Shown here piece after piece: positions 9,290 to 19,817 of a stretch of DNA of 64,000 nucleotides (the first letter of the stretch is position 1; the number at the start of each line of letters is the position of its first letter). The notes below the pieces were generated by a model. It was given only the letters and a program-made list of their open reading frames with translations, was not told the origin of the DNA and ran no database searches. Origin of the DNA: Streptomyces akebiae (lineage in GTDB: Bacteria; Actinomycetota; Actinomycetes; Streptomycetales; Streptomycetaceae); NCBI RefSeq assembly GCF_019599145.1, contig NZ_CP080647.1, positions 7,874,001-7,938,000 on the forward strand, read 5' to 3'. The position numbers were made by a program, and so were the translations under genes.

Positions 9290-9961
9290 ATGGAGGCCGA
9301 TCAGAATCCGGTGCGCGGGCGAGTGGTGCTCGCGGACGACGACGTGCTCCTGCGGGAAGGGCTGGCGAGCCTCTGCGAGCGCGTCGGCTACGAGGTGACC
9401 GGGCAGGCCGGCGACGCCGCCGGGCTCTTGGAGCTGGTGGAGAACGAGCTTCCGGACATCGCGATCGTCGACATCCGGATGCCGCCGACGCAGTCGACGG
9501 AGGGGCTGAAGGCCGCGCGGGAGATCCGGGAGCGGTATCCGTCGGTCGGGATCCTCGTGCTGTCGGCGTTCGTCGAGGTGGAGGACGCGTTGGAGCTGCT
9601 GGCCGGCGGGCGCAGCATCGGATATCTGCTCAAGAGCCGGATCACCGTCGTGGAGGAGTTCCTGGAGACGCTGGACAGGATCCGGCGGGGCGGGTCGGTG
9701 GTGGACCCGTCGCTGGTGCAGGAACTGGTCGCCGCGCAGAGACGTGACGATCCGCTGTCGATGCTCAGCAACCGGGAGCGGGAGGTTCTCGGCCTGATGG
9801 CCGAGGGGCGGTCCAACGCGGGGATCGGCCGTCGGCTGTGGGTCACCGAGGGGACGGTCGAGAAGCATGTGCGGAGCATCCTGGGGAAGCTGCGGCTGCC
9901 CGAGGAGCCGGACGACCATCGCCGGGTGCTGGCCGTGCTGACGTTCCTGGAGACGCGCTAG
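9290..9961 (+). CDS. NarL/FixJ-family response regulator (receiver plus LuxR HTH)
   Basis: The 223-residue two-domain response regulator has an N-terminal receiver with VVLADDDVLLREGL (acidic pocket), the phospho-acceptor Asp in IAIVDIRMPP near residue 60, and the Lys in YLLKSRI. The C-terminal LuxR-type helix-turn-helix reads LSNREREVLGLMAEGRSN then VTEGTVEKHVRSIL. It is the natural partner of the HisKA_3 kinase encoded 307 bases upstream. The 16-base palindrome in front of this gene is a plausible binding site, and the other copy would place the lipoprotein/kinase operon and the one-domain regulator under its control (inference). Confidence 0.92.
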   Translation: MEADQNPVRGRVVLADDDVLLREGLASLCERVGYEVTGQAGDAAGLLELVENELPDIAIVDIRMPPTQSTEGLKAAREIRERYPSVGILVLSAFVEVEDALELLAGGRSIGYLLKSRITVVEEFLETLDRIRRGGSVVDPSLVQELVAAQRRDDPLSMLSNREREVLGLMAEGRSNAGIGRRLWVTEGTVEKHVRSILGKLRLPEEPDDHRRVLAVLTFLETR

Positions 9962-10050
9962 GCGCGCTGACATCACGCGTGGTGCGTGGCGGGATCGGGC
10001 CTTGTCCACAGGGCCCCGTGTTGTCACTCCCCGCCAGTAGGGTGTGAAGC

Positions 10051-12135
10051 ATGGCCGATCCCTCCAGCTACCGCCCCAGCCCGGGGCAGATCCCGGATTC
10101 CCCCGGGGTGTACAAGTTCCGCGACGAGCACCGCCGGGTGATCTACGTCGGGAAGGCGAAGAGCCTGCGTCAGCGCCTGGCCAACTACTTCCAGGACCTG
10201 GCCGGCCTTCATCCGCGCACCCGCTCGATGGTCACCACGGCCGCCTCCGTGGAGTGGACCGTGGTGTCCACGGAGGTCGAGGCGCTTCAGCTGGAGTACT
10301 CCTGGATCAAGGAGTTCGACCCCCGGTTCAACGTCAAGTACCGCGACGACAAGAGCTACCCGTACCTCGCCGTCACGATGAACGAGCAGTACCCGCGCGT
10401 GCAGGTGATGCGCGGTCACAAGAAGAAGGGCGTGCGGTACTTCGGGCCGTACGCGCACGCGTGGGCGATCCGTGACACCGTCGACCTGCTGCTGCGCGTC
10501 TTCCCCGTACGCACGTGCTCCGCCGGGGTCTTCAAGAACGCGACCCGCACCGGCCGCCCCTGTCTGCTCGGCTACATCGGCAAGTGCTCGGCCCCCTGCG
10601 TCGACCGGATCTCCGCCGAGGACCACCGCGAACTGGCCGACGAGTTCAGCGACTTCATGGCCGGGCGCACGGGCACGTACATCCGTCGCCTGGAGAAGCG
10701 GATGACGGACGCGGCAGAGGAGATGGAGTACGAGCGGGCCGCCCGGCTGCGTGACGACATCGAGGCCCTGAAGAAGGCCATGGAGAAGAACGCGGTCGTG
10801 CTCGCCGACGCGACCGACGCCGACCTGATCGCCGTCGCCGAGGACGAGCTGGAGGCGGCCGTCCAGATCTTCCACGTCCGCGGCGGACGGGTGCGCGGCC
10901 AGCGCGGCTGGGTCACCGACAAGGTCGAGGCCGTCACCACCGGTGACCTCGTCGAACACGCGCTCCAGCAGCTGTACGGCGAGGAGACGGGCGACTCCGT
11001 GCCCAAGGAGGTCCTCGTCCCGGCGCTGCCCGACCCCGTCGGACCCGTGCAGGAATGGCTCGCCGGCCGCCGCGGGGCGGGCGTCTCCCTGCGTATCCCG
11101 CAGCGCGGGGACAAGAAGGCGCTCATGGAGACGGTCGCGCGCAACGCCCAGCAGTCGCTCGTGCTGCACAAGACCAAGCGCGCCTCCGACCTCACCACCC
11201 GCTCCCGCGCCCTGGAGGAGATCGCCGAGGCCCTCGACCTGGACAGCGCGCCGCTCAGGATCGAGTGCTACGACATCTCCCACCTCCAGGGCGACGACGT
11301 CGTGGCCTCCATGGTCGTCTTCGAGGACGGGCTGGCCCGCAAGAGCGAGTACCGCCGCTTCCAGATCAAGGGCCGGGTCGGAGACACCCAGGTCTGGCAC
11401 GGCGAGGGACAGGACGACGTCCGCTCCATGCACGAGGTCATCGCCCGCCGCTTCCGGCGCTACCTCGCGGAGAAGGAGAAGACCGGCGAGTGGGTCGAGG
11501 AGGACGGGAACGCCGGGCCCGACGGGAACGCCTTCACCGAGGAGGACGGCCGCCCCAAGCGGTTCGCCTACCCGCCCCAGCTCGTCGTCGTCGACGGCGG
11601 GCAGCCCCAGGTGGCCGCCGCCCGCCGCGCGCTCGACGAACTGGGCATCGACGACATCGCCGTCTGCGGCCTCGCCAAGCGCCTGGAGGAGGTCTGGGTG
11701 CCCGGCGAGGACGACCCGGTGGTCCTGCCCCGCACCAGCGAGGGCCTCTATCTGCTCCAGCGCGTCCGCGACGAGGCCCACCGCTTCGCCATCACCTATC
11801 AGCGCACCCGACGCGCCAAGCGTTTCCGGGCGAGCCCCTTGGACGACGTGCCCGGCCTCGGGGAGGCTCGCAAGCAGGCCCTGCTGAAACACTTCGGCTC
11901 GCTGAAGAAGCTGCGCGCCGCGACGATCGAGCAGATCTGCGAGGTTCCGGGCATAGGGCGCAAGACGGCCGAGACGATCGCCGCGGCCCTCGCCCAGGTG
12001 GCTCCGGCCGCACCCGCCGTGAACACGGCGACGGGAGAGATCATGGAGGAAGAGGAGCCCGGTACGACGGCGGACCCCTCTGGGGAGCCCGTGGCCGCGG
12101 GTGCCCCGGACCGGCGGCGAGGGCAGGAGACATGA
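10051..12135 (+). CDS. uvrC: UvrC, excinuclease ABC subunit C
   Basis: The 694-residue UvrC makes the dual incisions during nucleotide excision repair after UvrA/UvrB damage loading. Its domains are in normal order: GIY-YIG nuclease at the N-terminus ([23 protein letters not shown]), UVR motif with [18 protein letters not shown] near 230, RNase H-like C-terminal nuclease ([27 protein letters not shown]), and tandem helix-hairpin-helix motifs ([26 protein letters not shown]). A poorly conserved tail of about 40 residues follows. The ATG start is at 10051. Its TGA overlaps the ATG of rapZ (ATGA), so rapZ is translationally coupled. Confidence 0.97.
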   Translation: MADPSSYRPSPGQIPDSPGVYKFRDEHRRVIYVGKAKSLRQRLANYFQDLAGLHPRTRSMVTTAASVEWTVVSTEVEALQLEYSWIKEFDPRFNVKYRDDKSYPYLAVTMNEQYPRVQVMRGHKKKGVRYFGPYAHAWAIRDTVDLLLRVFPVRTCSAGVFKNATRTGRPCLLGYIGKCSAPCVDRISAEDHRELADEFSDFMAGRTGTYIRRLEKRMTDAAEEMEYERAARLRDDIEALKKAMEKNAVVLADATDADLIAVAEDELEAAVQIFHVRGGRVRGQRGWVTDKVEAVTTGDLVEHALQQLYGEETGDSVPKEVLVPALPDPVGPVQEWLAGRRGAGVSLRIPQRGDKKALMETVARNAQQSLVLHKTKRASDLTTRSRALEEIAEALDLDSAPLRIECYDISHLQGDDVVASMVVFEDGLARKSEYRRFQIKGRVGDTQVWHGEGQDDVRSMHEVIARRFRRYLAEKEKTGEWVEEDGNAGPDGNAFTEEDGRPKRFAYPPQLVVVDGGQPQVAAARRALDELGIDDIAVCGLAKRLEEVWVPGEDDPVVLPRTSEGLYLLQRVRDEAHRFAITYQRTRRAKRFRASPLDDVPGLGEARKQALLKHFGSLKKLRAATIEQICEVPGIGRKTAETIAAALAQVAPAAPAVNTATGEIMEEEEPGTTADPSGEPVAAGAPDRRRGQET

Positions 12136-13220
12136 CCGAGCACGACGAGCGTCCGGGACTCCCGGACCACGCAGAACCCCCTGACCACGCAGAACCCCCT
12201 GAGCGCTCAGAGCGTCCAGAACAGCAGCACCACGAGCACACAGCGGAGCGCGGGTCGGCCCACAGCGCGGCGGGCGACGACACCTCCCCGCACCCAGCGC
12301 CACAGGAAGACGGAGCACACGTGAGTACGGGCATCGAAACAGCCGGGGTCCCCGAGGCGGCCATCCCCGAGCTGGTCATCATCTCCGGCATGTCCGGCGC
12401 CGGACGGTCGACGGCCGCCAAGTGTCTGGAGGACCTCGGCTGGTTCGTCGTCGACAACCTGCCGCCCGCGCTGATCCCTACCATGGTGGAGCTCGGCGCC
12501 CGCTCCCAGGGGAACGTGGCGCGGATCGCGGTCGTCGTCGACGTCCGCGGCCGCCGCTTCTTCGACAACCTCCGCGACTCCCTCGCCGATTTGGAGACCA
12601 AGCACGTCACCCGGCGGATCGTCTTCCTGGAGTCCTCCGACGACGCCCTGGTGCGCCGCTTCGAGTCGGTGCGCCGCCCGCACCCCCTCCAGGGCGACGG
12701 CCGCATCACCGACGGGATCGCCGCCGAGCGGGAGCTGCTGCGCGAGCTGCGCGGCGACGCCGACCTGGTCATCGACACCTCCAGCCTGAACGTGCACGAG
12801 CTGCGCGCCAAGATGGACGCCCAGTTCGCGGGTGAGGAGGAGCCCGAGCTGCGGGCGACCGTCATGTCCTTCGGCTTCAAGTACGGCCTCCCGGTCGACG
12901 CCGACCTGGTCGTGGACATGCGCTTCCTGCCCAACCCGCACTGGGTCCCCGAGCTGCGCCCGTACACCGGCCTCAACGAGGAGGTCTCCGCGTACGTCTT
13001 CAACCAGCCCGGCGCCAAGGAGTTCCTCGACCGCTACACCGAGCTGCTCCAGATGATCGCCGCCGGCTACCGCCGCGAGGGCAAGCGGTACGTGACCATC
13101 GCGGTCGGCTGCACCGGAGGCAAGCACCGCTCGGTCGCCACCTCCGAGAAGCTGGCCGCCCGCCTCGCCTCCCAGGGCGTCGAGACCGTGGTCGTGCACC
13201 GGGACATGGGGCGCGAGTGA
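12132..13220 (+). CDS. rapZ: RapZ/YvcJ-family P-loop nucleotide-binding protein
   Basis: The protein has the RapZ layout: P-loop [18 protein letters not shown] with Arg in place of the usual Lys, [12 protein letters not shown], a nucleotide-binding [22 protein letters not shown] block, and C-terminal [11 protein letters not shown]. coli RapZ controls glmZ/GlmS; in Gram-positives the family binds nucleotides and its RNA role is unclear. The start at ATG 12132 overlaps uvrC and gives 362 residues. The first 63 are charged and repetitive ([13 protein letters not shown]). A GTG at 12321-12323, preceded by GGAAGACGGAG, would give a normal-sized protein and is a real alternative. It sits in the conserved uvrC-rapZ-yvcK-whiA string. 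Confidence 0.92.
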   Translation: MTEHDERPGLPDHAEPPDHAEPPERSERPEQQHHEHTAERGSAHSAAGDDTSPHPAPQEDGAHVSTGIETAGVPEAAIPELVIISGMSGAGRSTAAKCLEDLGWFVVDNLPPALIPTMVELGARSQGNVARIAVVVDVRGRRFFDNLRDSLADLETKHVTRRIVFLESSDDALVRRFESVRRPHPLQGDGRITDGIAAERELLRELRGDADLVIDTSSLNVHELRAKMDAQFAGEEEPELRATVMSFGFKYGLPVDADLVVDMRFLPNPHWVPELRPYTGLNEEVSAYVFNQPGAKEFLDRYTELLQMIAAGYRREGKRYVTIAVGCTGGKHRSVATSEKLAARLASQGVETVVVHRDMGRE

Positions 13221-14287
13221 CCGGACGTGCTGCTCTGCGGTTGGGCAGACTGCGCCGCGTCACCCCCGAGGGCCGAGCGGGCCAGCCCGCCGAGGCCCGC
13301 GGGGCAAGGCCCCGCCGCCGCGGCGCCCAGCCCAAGGTCGTCGCGCTCGGCGGCGGCATGGGCCTGTCCGCCTCGCTCGCCGCGCTGCGCCGGATCACCG
13401 GCGACCTCACCGCCGTCGTCACCGTGGCCGACGACGGCGGTTCCAGCGGACGCCTCCGTGACGAGCTGGGCGTCCTGCCGCCCGGCGATCTGCGCAAGGC
13501 GCTGGCCGCGCTCTGCGGCGACGACGACTGGGGCCAGACCTGGGCCCGCGTCATCCAGCACCGCTTCCAGTCCCAGGGCGACCTGCACGAGCACGCGGTC
13601 GGCAATCTGCTGATCGTCGCCCTGTGGGAACAGCTCGGCGACCACGTCCAGGCCCTCGACCTGGTCGGCAGGCTGCTGGGCGCCCAGGGTCGTGTCCTGC
13701 CCATGTCGGCCGTGCCCCTGGAGCTCCAGGCCCTGGTCAAGGGCCACGACCCCGCCCGCCCGGACGAGGTCGACACCGTGCGGGGGCAGGCGACCGTCGC
13801 GCTCACCCCGGGCGAGGTGCAGTCCGTGCACGTCGTGCCGCACGACCCGCCCGCCGTCCCGGAGGCCGTGGCCGCGGTCCGCGACGCCGACTGGGTGGTC
13901 CTCGGCCCCGGCTCCTGGTTCTCCTCGGTGATCCCGCACCTGCTCGTGCCCGAGCTGCTCGACGCCCTCACCGAGACCAAGGCCCGACTCGTGCTGTCGC
14001 TGAACCTCGCCCCGCAGCCGGGAGAAACCGATGGCTTCTCCCCGCAGCGTCATTTGGAGGTTTTGGCACGACACGCCCCTAAACTCGCCCTGGACGTGGT
14101 GCTGGCCGACGAGGCCGCCGTGCCCGACCGCGACTCTCTGACCGACGCCGCCAAAGGGTTCGGCGCCGCGGTCGAGCTGGCGCCGGTGGCCCGGACCGAC
14201 GGATCTCCGCGGCATGATCCGGAGCTGTTGGCCGCCGCGTACGACCGTATTTTTCGGATGCATGGAAGGATCGGCCCATGGCGATGA
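13217..14287 (+). CDS. yvcK: YvcK/CofD-like protein (gluconeogenesis factor family)
   Basis: The 356-residue protein has the YvcK/CofD-like core: [49 protein letters not shown] and [18 protein letters not shown]. In Bacillus and mycobacteria the family binds UDP-sugars and affects cell-wall precursor metabolism and growth on gluconeogenic carbon. Residues 1-37 are a basic, Arg-rich extension. The start is GTG 13217 within a GTGA overlap with rapZ; its end overlaps whiA by 10 bases. The overlaps indicate a polycistronic message with balanced expression of the four genes. Confidence 0.92.
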   Translation: MTGRAALRLGRLRRVTPEGRAGQPAEARGARPRRRGAQPKVVALGGGMGLSASLAALRRITGDLTAVVTVADDGGSSGRLRDELGVLPPGDLRKALAALCGDDDWGQTWARVIQHRFQSQGDLHEHAVGNLLIVALWEQLGDHVQALDLVGRLLGAQGRVLPMSAVPLELQALVKGHDPARPDEVDTVRGQATVALTPGEVQSVHVVPHDPPAVPEAVAAVRDADWVVLGPGSWFSSVIPHLLVPELLDALTETKARLVLSLNLAPQPGETDGFSPQRHLEVLARHAPKLALDVVLADEAAVPDRDSLTDAAKGFGAAVELAPVARTDGSPRHDPELLAAAYDRIFRMHGRIGPWR

Positions 14288-15267
14288 CGGCAGCGGTGAA
14301 GGACGAGATCTCCCGGCTACCCGTCACCCGGACCTGCTGCAGAAAGGCGGAGGTCTCGGCGATCCTGCGGTTCGCGGGCGGGCTGCACCTGGTGAGCGGC
14401 CGCATCGTGATCGAGGCGGAGCTGGACACCGCGATGGCGGCCCGCCGCCTCAAGCGGGACATCGCGGAGATCTTCGGCCACGGCTCCGAACTGATCGTGA
14501 TGGCACCCGGCGGCCTGCGCCGCGGTTCCCGTTACGTCGTCCGGGTGGTCGCCGGCGGTGACCAGCTGGCCCGCCAGACCGGCCTGGTGGACGGGCGGGG
14601 CCGGCCGATCCGGGGTCTGCCGCCCCAGGTGGTCTCCGGGGCCACCTGCGACGCGGAGGCGGCCTGGCGCGGCGCCTTCCTGGCCCACGGCTCGCTCACC
14701 GAACCCGGCCGGTCGTCCTCCCTGGAGGTGACCTGCCCGGGCCCGGAGGCCGCCCTCGCACTGGTCGGCGCCGCCCGCCGGCTGTCGATCGGGGCGAAGG
14801 CGCGCGAGGTGCGGGGCGTGGACCGGGTCGTCGTACGGGACGGGGACGCCATCGGCGCGCTCCTGACCCGCCTCGGCGCCCACGAGTCCGTGCTGGCGTG
14901 GGAGGAGCGGCGGATGCGCCGCGAGGTCCGGGCCACGGCGAACCGGCTCGCCAACTTCGACGACGCCAACCTGCGCCGCTCGGCCCGTGCCGCCGTCGCC
15001 GCCGGCGCCCGGGTGGGCCGCGCCCTGGAGATCCTCGCCGACGACGTCCCCGAGCACCTCGCGGCCGCCGGACGGCTGCGCATGGAGCACAAGCAGGCCT
15101 CCCTGGAGGAGCTGGGCGCGCTCGCCGACCCCCCGCTGACCAAGGACGCCGTCGCGGGACGGATCCGGCGGCTGCTCGCCATGGCCGACAAGCGCGCCTC
15201 GGACCTCGGCATCCCGGGGACCGAGGCCAGCCTCACCGAGGAGATGGCCGAGAATCTCGTGGGGTGA
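14278..15267 (+). CDS. whiA: WhiA sporulation regulator
   Basis: The 329-residue WhiA combines an N-terminal LAGLIDADG homing-endonuclease-like fold without nuclease activity and a C-terminal DNA-binding domain. Characteristic stretches are [21 protein letters not shown] at the start (residues 4-24), [15 protein letters not shown] near 225, and [20 protein letters not shown] near 285 containing the helix-turn-helix. In Streptomyces, WhiA acts with WhiB to switch aerial hyphae from growth to sporulation septation. The ATG at 14278 lies inside the end of yvcK. A strong hairpin follows the gene. Confidence 0.97.
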   Translation: MAMTAAVKDEISRLPVTRTCCRKAEVSAILRFAGGLHLVSGRIVIEAELDTAMAARRLKRDIAEIFGHGSELIVMAPGGLRRGSRYVVRVVAGGDQLARQTGLVDGRGRPIRGLPPQVVSGATCDAEAAWRGAFLAHGSLTEPGRSSSLEVTCPGPEAALALVGAARRLSIGAKAREVRGVDRVVVRDGDAIGALLTRLGAHESVLAWEERRMRREVRATANRLANFDDANLRRSARAAVAAGARVGRALEILADDVPEHLAAAGRLRMEHKQASLEELGALADPPLTKDAVAGRIRRLLAMADKRASDLGIPGTEASLTEEMAENLVG

Positions 15268-15291
15268 CACCACCCCCGGAAATCTCAACTC

Positions 15292-15329
15292 GCCGGTGCC
15301 GACGCTCATTTGGGGCTGTCGGCACCGGC
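15292..15329 (+). terminator. Terminator after whiA
   Basis: A perfect 12-base inverted repeat (GCCGGTGCCGAC and complement) with a 14-base loop starts 25 bases after the whiA stop. It probably ends the uvrC-whiA message. Confidence 0.65.
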
Positions 15330-15446
15330 TTCCCGCTTTCTGCGTGAATTCCGTGATTGGCCTGTGAGGCCTCCTTGACTTGGCCCAGATCTGACATGAG
15401 CCTGGCGTCTGTTCGCTACTGGGGTGAACCACTCCAAGGGGGGCTC

Positions 15447-18401
15447 ATGAGACGAAGAGCGAGATCGATCCTCGCTGCCGGCGCGCTCCTGCTGGGCGGC
15501 GGTGCGGGACTCGCACCGCTCGCCCAGGCGGCCGAGAACGACGGCTCGGACACCGAGGAAGTCAAGGTCTTCCGCGCCGAGGTGACGAAGAAGCAGATAC
15601 CGCTGCTGCTCGCGGCCGGGCAGGACGGTCACGAACTCAGCGAGCAGGCGCCGGAGAAGGGCACCGCGTCGGTCGAGGTCTACCTCACCGACAAGCAGGC
15701 GGACGCCCTTGAGGAGCAGGGCGTCGAGCTGAAGGAACACCGCCTCACCAGCAAGGCCGAGGCGCGCGTGGACGCGGCGGGCGACGGGGTCTATCGCCCC
15801 TACAGCGGCGCCGGCAACCTCAAGGAGGAGATCCTCCGGACGGGTCAGGAGCACCCCTCCCTGACCAAGGTGGTCTCCCTCGGCAAGACCCTGCGGGGCC
15901 AGGACATCCTCGCGGTCAAACTGACCAAGAACGCCAAGAAGACCAAGGACGGCGCGAAACCGTCGGTGCTGTACCTGTCCAACCAGCACGCCCGTGAGTG
16001 GATCACGCCGGAGATGACCCGGCGCCTGATGCACCACTACCTGGACAACTACAAGACGGACAAGCGGATCAAGAAGATCGTCGACTCCACCGAGCTGTGG
16101 TTCGTGATCTCCGCCAACCCGGACGGCTACGACTTCACGCACCAGGCCGACGGCAACCGCCAGTGGCGCAAGAACCTGCGGGACGTCAACGGCGACAACG
16201 CCATCACCGTCGGCGACGGCGTCGACCTCAACCGCAACTTCGCCTACAAGTGGGGCTACGACAACGAGGGCTCCTCCCCGTTCCCCACCAGCGAGACCTA
16301 CCGCGGCGACGGCCCGAACTCGGAGCCCGAGACCAAGGTCCTGGACGCCTTCGAGAAGCGCATCGGCTTCGAGTACGGCATCAACTACCACTCGGCCGCC
16401 GAACTCATCCTCTACGGCGTCGGCTGGCAGGTGGCCAGCCCCAGCCCCGACGACGTGCTCTACAAGTCGCTGGCCGGCACCCCGGAGAACCCCGCGATCC
16501 CCGGGTACCACCCCCAGCTCTCCTCCGAGCTGTACACGACGAACGGCGAGGCGAACGGCCACGCCTCCAACGTCAACGGCGCGGCGTTCTTCACCCCCGA
16601 GATGTCGACCTGCCAGACGGCGTCGAACATCGACCCGGACGACGCCTGGAAGCCCGAGGACTGCGCCTCGGTCTTCACGTTCCCGGACGACGAGAAGCTG
16701 ATCCAGCAGGAGTTCGAGAAGAACATCCCCTTCGCGCTCTCCGTCGCCGAGTCCGCCGTCAAGCCCGACCAGCCGAAGTCCTCGGTCGGCATCGACGCTC
16801 CCGACTTCACCCCGGCCGCCTTCACCACGTCGTACTCGCGCGGCGCCGACCAGACCATCTCCGTCGTCGCCCGCAAGTCCGTTCGCGACAAGGAGCTGAG
16901 GTACCGGATCAACGGCCGCGGTCCCACGTACGACCAGACGCTCAAGGCCTGGAAGGGCGGTGAGACGTTCGGCGGCGCGGACAACCTGTACTTCGACGAG
17001 TACCGGGCCAAGGTGCAGGACGGCGAGCCGGGCGACAAGGTCGAGGTCTGGTTCACCGGTGAGACGAAGAGCGGCAAGCCGACCAAGAGCGAACGCTTCA
17101 CCTACACGATCGCCGAACGCCCCAAGGCCGACACGCTCGTCGTCGCCGAGGAGGGCGCGACCGCGACCCAGACGCAGGTCTATGTGGACGCGCTGAAGGC
17201 CAACGGCAAAAAGGCGCTCGTCTGGGACGTCGCGACCCAGGGCGCGCCCGACGCGCTCGGCGTACTGAAGCACTTCAAGCAGGTCGTGCACTACACGGGC
17301 GCCGTCCGGCCGGGCGTCGCCACCCAGCTCGCCCTGCGCGCCTACCTCAACGAGGGCGGCAAGCTGATCGAGGCGGGCGAGAGCGCCGGAGGCTCGGTCG
17401 ACCTCGGCGGCGGCACCCTGTCGAACGATTTCAGCCAGTACTACCTGGGTGCCTACAGCCGTACCTCCCTGCCGAACGCCACCGCCTTCGCCGGCCTCGC
17501 CAAGCTCGACGGCTTCTCGGGGGCCCTCGGCGACGCGCCCGGAAACCCGCTGAACACCGCCGGATCGTTCGGTGTCACCTCCGACGCGCTGCCCGTGGAG
17601 ACGTTCCCGCAGTTCGCGAGCGCCGGCGCGGGCCAGTACCCCGGGACGGTCAACCCGTACGGCCCGTACGAGGGCGCGTCCATGGCGGCCGCCACGCACA
17701 CCGACTACGCGTGGAACCGACTCACCCGCACCATCGACCTCACGTCGGTGACCGCGGCGGACAAGCCGACCCTGCGCACCCAGCTGCTGTGGAGCACGGA
17801 GGAGGGCTACGACCACGCCCTCCTGGAGGCGCACACCGTCGGGGCGGACGACTGGACGACGCTGCCGGACACCGGTGGTGCCACCTCCACCACCGTGCCC
17901 ACCGAGTGCGAGGCCGGGTTCTTCGTCCAGGGCCACCCGGCCCTCAAGCGGTACCTGACCGTGGGCTCCGGGGGCTGCACGCCCAGCGGCACCAGCGGCG
18001 CCTGGAACAGCTTCACCGGGGCCTCGGACGGCTGGCAGCAGGTCGAGTTCGACCTGTCCGCGTACGCCGGCAAGACGGTCGAGGTGTCGCTCAGCTACGT
18101 CACCGACCCGGGCAGCGGCGGTCGCGGTCTCCTCGCCGACAACGCCTCCGTCGTCATCGGCGGCACGCCCGGCGCGGTGGAGGGCTTCGAGACGTCGCTC
18201 GGTGCGTGGAGCACCCCCGGCCCGCCCGCGGGCAGCCCGGCGGTCGTGAAGGACTGGGGACTGTCGGGTGAACTGTTCAAGACCTTCGGCGCGGTCACCA
18301 CGGACGACACGGTGCTGCTGGGCTTCGGTCTGGAGCAGGTCGTCTCGGCGGCCGACCGCAAGGCACTGCTCGGCAAGGCACTGGCGGCACTGAAGGACTG
18401 A
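15447..18401 (+). CDS. Secreted zinc carboxypeptidase (peptidase M14)
   Basis: The 984-residue exported metallopeptidase carries a Sec signal peptide (MRRRARSILAAGALLLGGG, cleavage near AQA-AE). The M14 domain covers about 125-430. Zinc ligands are seen in SNQHAREWITPEM (His, Glu) and NYHSAAEL (His), substrate-binding NPDGYDF and DLNRNFAYKWG are present, and the catalytic Glu lies in FFTPEMS. It should release C-terminal residues from extracellular peptides. The long C-terminal part holds a GATase-like region and a jelly-roll/MAM-like module (about 810-930) seen in other secreted Streptomyces proteases. Start ATG 15447 follows AAGGGGGG. It is monocistronic, between the whiA terminator and a hairpin at 18441. 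Confidence 0.9.
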   Translation: MRRRARSILAAGALLLGGGAGLAPLAQAAENDGSDTEEVKVFRAEVTKKQIPLLLAAGQDGHELSEQAPEKGTASVEVYLTDKQADALEEQGVELKEHRLTSKAEARVDAAGDGVYRPYSGAGNLKEEILRTGQEHPSLTKVVSLGKTLRGQDILAVKLTKNAKKTKDGAKPSVLYLSNQHAREWITPEMTRRLMHHYLDNYKTDKRIKKIVDSTELWFVISANPDGYDFTHQADGNRQWRKNLRDVNGDNAITVGDGVDLNRNFAYKWGYDNEGSSPFPTSETYRGDGPNSEPETKVLDAFEKRIGFEYGINYHSAAELILYGVGWQVASPSPDDVLYKSLAGTPENPAIPGYHPQLSSELYTTNGEANGHASNVNGAAFFTPEMSTCQTASNIDPDDAWKPEDCASVFTFPDDEKLIQQEFEKNIPFALSVAESAVKPDQPKSSVGIDAPDFTPAAFTTSYSRGADQTISVVARKSVRDKELRYRINGRGPTYDQTLKAWKGGETFGGADNLYFDEYRAKVQDGEPGDKVEVWFTGETKSGKPTKSERFTYTIAERPKADTLVVAEEGATATQTQVYVDALKANGKKALVWDVATQGAPDALGVLKHFKQVVHYTGAVRPGVATQLALRAYLNEGGKLIEAGESAGGSVDLGGGTLSNDFSQYYLGAYSRTSLPNATAFAGLAKLDGFSGALGDAPGNPLNTAGSFGVTSDALPVETFPQFASAGAGQYPGTVNPYGPYEGASMAAATHTDYAWNRLTRTIDLTSVTAADKPTLRTQLLWSTEEGYDHALLEAHTVGADDWTTLPDTGGATSTTVPTECEAGFFVQGHPALKRYLTVGSGGCTPSGTSGAWNSFTGASDGWQQVEFDLSAYAGKTVEVSLSYVTDPGSGGRGLLADNASVVIGGTPGAVEGFETSLGAWSTPGPPAGSPAVVKDWGLSGELFKTFGAVTTDDTVLLGFGLEQVVSAADRKALLGKALAALKD

Positions 18402-18440
18402 GCGCCGACTGGGCCGAACGGCTGAGGAAAGACCTCGTGG

Positions 18441-18482
18441 GCGGCCCTCCGGACGTCTGAAATCAGATGATCGGAGGGCCGC
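18441..18482 (+). terminator. Terminator after the M14 carboxypeptidase
   Basis: An 11-base perfect inverted repeat (GCGGCCCTCCG and complement) encloses a smaller TCTGA/TCAGA hairpin. It begins about 40 bases after the stop. Confidence 0.65.
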
Positions 18483-18511
18483 TCAAAAGGTAATCACCTT
18501 GTAAAACCAGG

Positions 18512-18545
18512 GCGGTCCGTACCCCTACTGGCGAGTACGGACCGC
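18512..18545. promoter_or_regulatory. Inverted repeat in the gap leader/promoter region
   Basis: Two 11-base arms (GCGGTCCGTAC and complement) with a 12-base spacer lie about 125 bases before the gap start. A smaller CGCCGG/CCGGCG pair sits closer to the gene. This could be an operator for a central-metabolism regulator, a leader RNA structure, or a second terminator for the upstream gene; sequence alone does not decide. Confidence 0.4.
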
Positions 18546-18559
18546 ACCGGCATGTATAG

Positions 18560-19681
<1,122 letters not shown>

Positions 19682-19711
19682 TCGACAGAGCGGGCACTTC
19701 CGTGTGAGAGC

Positions 19712-19749
19712 AGGGCTCGGGCGGCGCAGGGACGCGCCGCCCGAGCCCT
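19712..19749 (+). terminator. Strong hairpin between gap and pgk
   Basis: A perfect 15-base inverted repeat (AGGGCTCGGGCGGCG and complement) with an 8-base loop begins about 30 bases after gap. It is likely a full or partial terminator separating gap from pgk-tpiA. Confidence 0.7.
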
Positions 19750-19817
19750 GACGCACGTACAAAAGCGGTTCCTCCTACGATCACGAGCACCACAAGTCCT
19801 CCTCGGGAGCCCTCTTC

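Noticed and set aside
15306..17936. An 876-codon antisense open frame opposite the M14 carboxypeptidase
   Set aside because: Typical antisense frame in high-G+C DNA; no recognisable domain and it would run through the whiA terminator.
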